Shown here in pieces: positions 6,273 to 8,815 of a stretch of DNA of 8,815 bases. Each line of letters begins with the position of its first letter. Within the stretch, counting starts at the first letter, position 1. The stretch comes from Chryseobacterium gleum (GTDB lineage: Bacteria > Bacteroidota > Bacteroidia > Flavobacteriales_D > Crocinitomicaceae). The notes below the pieces were generated by a model, which saw nothing but the letters and a program-made list of their open reading frames with translations, searched no databases and had not been told where the DNA came from. The DNA is taken from the NCBI GenBank assembly GCA_943326315.2, contig CALPSU020000091.1, positions 1 to 8,815 of the forward strand, written 5' to 3'. The translations under genes were made by a program, and so were the position numbers.

Positions 6273-7967
6273 ATGCGTATAATCTTATTTATTTTATTTT
6301 TTATTTTTACTTCCATATTATTTGGACAAAAAAGATATACGTTAACATTATCTAATTCAAATTATAGTGTTTTTAAAAAAAAAATACCAAAATATTTTTC
6401 AGATAGTTTAGAAGCTAAAAAATACATTTCAGATTTACAGTTATTAGCTATTAAGAAAAGTTATATTCTAGCATCAGTAGATTCTTTATTGTATTTAGAA
6501 AATGAATTGAAAGTATCTTTTTATGTAGGTCCAAAATTTGGGAAAGCTAATTTGACGATAGATAATACTGACTTTCTTTTTTTTAAACGGTATATGAATA
6601 TTAATGAAAAGTTTTTTAGAGAAATAGCTTTTACTCCACATCAGATATCATCTACTTTAAAAGAAATGCAACATGTTTTAGAAAACAATGGATATCCATT
6701 TTCAAAAGTTTTTTTGAATAATATTGAAATTGATGGTCAAAACTTAAGAGCACATATTTCAGTGCAAAAAAATGAGTTTTATAAATGGTCGGAAATTCAT
6801 ATAAAAGGAGACAGTTCGATTTCTAAAATTTTCCTTTCAAATATAATTCGAATTAAACCTGGTGATAAATTTAGTCAGCTTGAATTGAATCAAATTTCCA
6901 AGCGAATAAAACAAATTAATTTTTTAAAAGAAATTAAGAATCACGAAATATTATTTACTAAAGATGGTGCAGAACTTTTTCTTTATATAAAATCGAATCC
7001 AATAAGTTCTGTGAATGGTGTTATTGGTCTTCAACCAAACCCAAAAACAAACAAAGTTGACCTAACGGGTGATATTTCTTTAAAACTTTTAAATGTACTT
7101 AAACGAGGAGAATTACTCGAATTTAATTGGAAAAGTATGCAAGCGCAGACTCAGTCTTTAAAAGGAAAAATAAATTACCCATTTATATTTAAAACTCCTT
7201 TTGGAATAGACGCACAGTTTAATCTTTATAAACGTGATACGACATATATAGAAATTAAATCAACATTGGGTATTCAGTATTTTTTAAAAGGAGGGAATTA
7301 TTTAAAAGTTTTTTATCAAAATTATTCTTCAAATATTCTTTCAGGTGGAAACAATAACCCGAAGTATGTTAATTTAGGAAGTGTAAAATCAAACAATTAT
7401 GGTTTAGCAATTCTTAGAAAACAAGTAGATTATATTCCAAATCCATCAACTGGCTTTATTTTAAATACTGAAGTTGCTTTTGGATCCAGGAAGTCACAAA
7501 TTTCGGATACAAGTAAAATTAATATTTCTAATACGTATAGGTGTGAATTAAGTCTCGAATTTTTTATACCCATTGCAAAGAGACATATTTTACGGTTAGC
7601 AAATCAAACCGATATTTATTATGCTCCAAAAATATTTCAAAATGAAGTTACGCGATTTGGAGGATTGACGACTCAAAGAGGTTTTAATGAGGAAGAATTG
7701 TTTTCTACTGCAAAATCTTTAATGAGTATAGAATACCGTTTTTTAGTAGATGAAAACTCTAGAGCTTTTTTGTTTTATGACCAAAGTTGGTATGAAAATA
7801 ATGCTGCTACTTATTACAAAGATCACCCCTTTGGATTTGGTGCAGGTTTTTCATTCGGTACAAATATTGGGATATTTTCAATTTCCTATGCTCAAGGAAA
7901 ACAATTTAATAATCCTATTTTGATCAAGAATGGTAAGGTGCATTTTGGGTATGTGGCTTACTTTTGA
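6273..7967 (+). CDS. Omp85/TamA-like outer membrane protein with POTRA-like domains
   Basis: A 564-residue outer membrane protein. Residues 1-18 are a signal peptide (MRIILFILFF and following, cleavage before Gln19 in FGQK, a common Bacteroidota pattern). Residues about 20-85 may hold a degenerate first POTRA. Residues 86-166 and 168-242 are POTRA-like; the second has the typical WSEIHIKGDS, LSNIIRIKPGDKFSQLELNQI and DGAELFLYIKSNP. From about 245 to the end is a strand-rich barrel with the Omp85 PSTGF motif (391-395), the diagnostic loop-6 RGF in TTQRGFNEEE (469-471) and a C-terminal aromatic residue (VAYF). It is much shorter than BamA of the same phylum (about 800 residues or more, five POTRAs), so a TamA-like or accessory translocase fits better. 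It appears monocistronic. Confidence 0.85.
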   Translation: MRIILFILFFIFTSILFGQKRYTLTLSNSNYSVFKKKIPKYFSDSLEAKKYISDLQLLAIKKSYILASVDSLLYLENELKVSFYVGPKFGKANLTIDNTDFLFFKRYMNINEKFFREIAFTPHQISSTLKEMQHVLENNGYPFSKVFLNNIEIDGQNLRAHISVQKNEFYKWSEIHIKGDSSISKIFLSNIIRIKPGDKFSQLELNQISKRIKQINFLKEIKNHEILFTKDGAELFLYIKSNPISSVNGVIGLQPNPKTNKVDLTGDISLKLLNVLKRGELLEFNWKSMQAQTQSLKGKINYPFIFKTPFGIDAQFNLYKRDTTYIEIKSTLGIQYFLKGGNYLKVFYQNYSSNILSGGNNNPKYVNLGSVKSNNYGLAILRKQVDYIPNPSTGFILNTEVAFGSRKSQISDTSKINISNTYRCELSLEFFIPIAKRHILRLANQTDIYYAPKIFQNEVTRFGGLTTQRGFNEEELFSTAKSLMSIEYRFLVDENSRAFLFYDQSWYENNAATYYKDHPFGFGAGFSFGTNIGIFSISYAQGKQFNNPILIKNGKVHFGYVAYF

Positions 7968-7973
7968 TTTTTA

Positions 7974-8015
7974 ACCGCAGAGTAAATCAGAGTAATTTCA
8001 CAGAGTAGCACAAAG
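7974..8015. repeat. CAGAGT-type intergenic repeat element
   Basis: After AACCG, the hexamer CAGAGT recurs at 7978-7983, 7988-7993 and 8001-8006, then as CAAAGT at 8010-8015 or nearby, with spacings of about 10-13 bp, close to one DNA turn. It resembles the CACAGAG-style degenerate repeats that are scattered between genes in many Bacteroidota and other genomes. Its function is unknown. It sits directly behind the stop of the Omp85-like gene. Confidence 0.5.
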
Positions 8016-8021
8016 TTTTTT

Positions 8022-8059
8022 AAATAAAAAAATCCGCTTCCTTATTCAGAAAGCGGATT
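8022..8059 (-). terminator. intrinsic terminator of gcvP
   Basis: A perfect 9 bp stem, AATCCGCTT (8031-8039) with AAGCGGATT (8051-8059), encloses an 11-base loop. Read on the minus strand, the stem begins 22 bases after the gcvP stop and runs directly into a run of seven T residues, as expected for a Rho-independent terminator. On the plus strand it is followed by CATTTCAT, so it should work mainly for gcvP. Confidence 0.9.
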
Positions 8060-8080
8060 CATTTCATAATCTATTACTAA

Positions 8081-8815
8081 TTAAGCTACTACGTTCGCAT
8101 AACTTTCAACACTTGGACAAGTACAGATTAAATTACGATCTCCGAATGCGTTATCAATTCTACGAACAGGAACCCAATATTTGAATTCTTTTAAGTATGA
8201 AACTGGATATACTGCTTCTTGTGGAGTATATGGATAGTTCCAATCTTTATTGATAATACAATCAGCTGTATGCGGTGCATTTTTCAATAAGTTATTTTCT
8301 CTATCTGCGTGACCATTTTCAATTTCTTTGATTTCCTTACGGATACTAATCATTGCTTCAATGAAACGATCTAATTCTCCTTTATCTTCACTTTCTGTAG
8401 GCTCAATCATCAATGTACTTGCAACAGGGAAAGAAACTGTTGGAGCATGGAAACCATAATCGATTAAACGTTTTGCCATATCTGCTACTTCAACATCAGA
8501 ATTTTTCTTGAAATCACGGCAATCTAAGATCATTTCGTGAGCAACTGTTCCATTTTTACCTGTGTAAAGAATATCGTAGTGACCTTTTAAAGATGCAGCA
8601 ATATAATTTGCATTCAAAATAGCTATTTCAGTTGATTCTCTTAATCCGATAGCTCCTAACATTTTGATATATCCATAAGAAATCAATAAGATTAAAGCAC
8701 TTCCGTAAGGAGCAGAAGAAACTGCGTGAATTGCTTTTTCTCCACCTGCAGAAGCTAATAATGGACTTCCTGGTAAGAAAGGAACCAAATGTTTTGCAAC
8801 ACCGATTGGTCCAAC
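8081..8815 (-). CDS. gcvP: glycine dehydrogenase (decarboxylating), P-protein, C-terminal part (cut by the window edge)
   Basis: P-protein of the glycine cleavage system: a PLP enzyme that decarboxylates glycine and passes the aminomethyl group to the lipoyl arm of GcvH, in the cytoplasm. The visible 244 residues are the C-terminal quarter of a protein usually near 950 aa. The frame stays open to the window edge with the family sequence VGPIGVAKHLVPFLPGSP, then GAIGLRESTEIAILNANY, GTVAHEMILDCRDF, RLIDYGFHAPTVSFPVASTLMIEPTESE, NPL-like NLLKNAPHTA and the terminal RRIDNAFGDRNLICTCPSVESY. The PLP-binding lysine lies outside the window. The truncation is caused by the window edge, not by a mutation. 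A strong terminator follows the stop. Confidence 0.97.
   Translation of the reverse strand, partial: VGPIGVAKHLVPFLPGSPLLASAGGEKAIHAVSSAPYGSALILLISYGYIKMLGAIGLRESTEIAILNANYIAASLKGHYDILYTGKNGTVAHEMILDCRDFKKNSDVEVADMAKRLIDYGFHAPTVSFPVASTLMIEPTESEDKGELDRFIEAMISIRKEIKEIENGHADRENNLLKNAPHTADCIINKDWNYPYTPQEAVYPVSYLKEFKYWVPVRRIDNAFGDRNLICTCPSVESYANVVA

Noticed and set aside
8081..8815. Truncated gcvP as a pseudogene
   Set aside because: The frame is open to the window edge with family sequence at the very last codons, and the C-terminus is intact; the cut is only the window boundary.

Overview
The window (about 8.8 kb, AT-rich) looks like ordinary chromosome from a member of the Bacteroidota, most likely a flavobacterial relative. 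I infer this from the low GC content, weak or absent Shine-Dalgarno sequences, several -7 boxes close to TAnnTTTG just ahead of start codons, QK-type signal peptide cleavage, and the protein families themselves (LolE-type permease of the Bacteroidota type, NamZ/DUF1343 lipoprotein, short Omp85 protein, WYL regulator). No database search was possible, so the genus is not named.

Layout. At the left edge the last codons of a possible upstream gene overlap, by ATGA, a group III truncated hemoglobin (29-379, +). Convergent to it is a LolC/LolE-like ABC transporter permease (minus strand, stop at 405) that carries an extra domain of about 135 residues in its periplasmic part. The permease is divergent from a NamZ-type exo-N-acetylmuramidase lipoprotein (stop at 3393, +), and the two starts and promoters are packed into about 40 bp around 2100-2140. 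A likely two-gene operon follows (+): a large, conserved cytoplasmic protein of unknown function (3484-4908) and a WYL-domain transcription regulator (4925-5941), 16 bp apart. A 46-residue putative lipoprotein lies on the minus strand (5989-6129), divergent from a short Omp85/TamA-like outer membrane protein with POTRA-like domains (6273-7967, +). A CAGAGT-type intergenic repeat and a strong minus-strand intrinsic terminator (8022-8059) separate this from the 3' part of gcvP, the glycine dehydrogenase P-protein (8081-8815, minus), which runs off the right edge.

How they work together. Most genes look like independent housekeeping units. Envelope biology is over-represented: lipoprotein export, cell-wall muropeptide recycling, outer membrane protein or substrate translocation, and one small lipoprotein. 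I see no mobile element, CRISPR array, tRNA, rRNA or defence cassette. The points most worth a second look are the extra Ig/SprB-like domain inside the LolE-type permease, the overlapping divergent promoters at 2111-2129, the conserved unknown gene paired with a WYL regulator, and the small lipoprotein gene.
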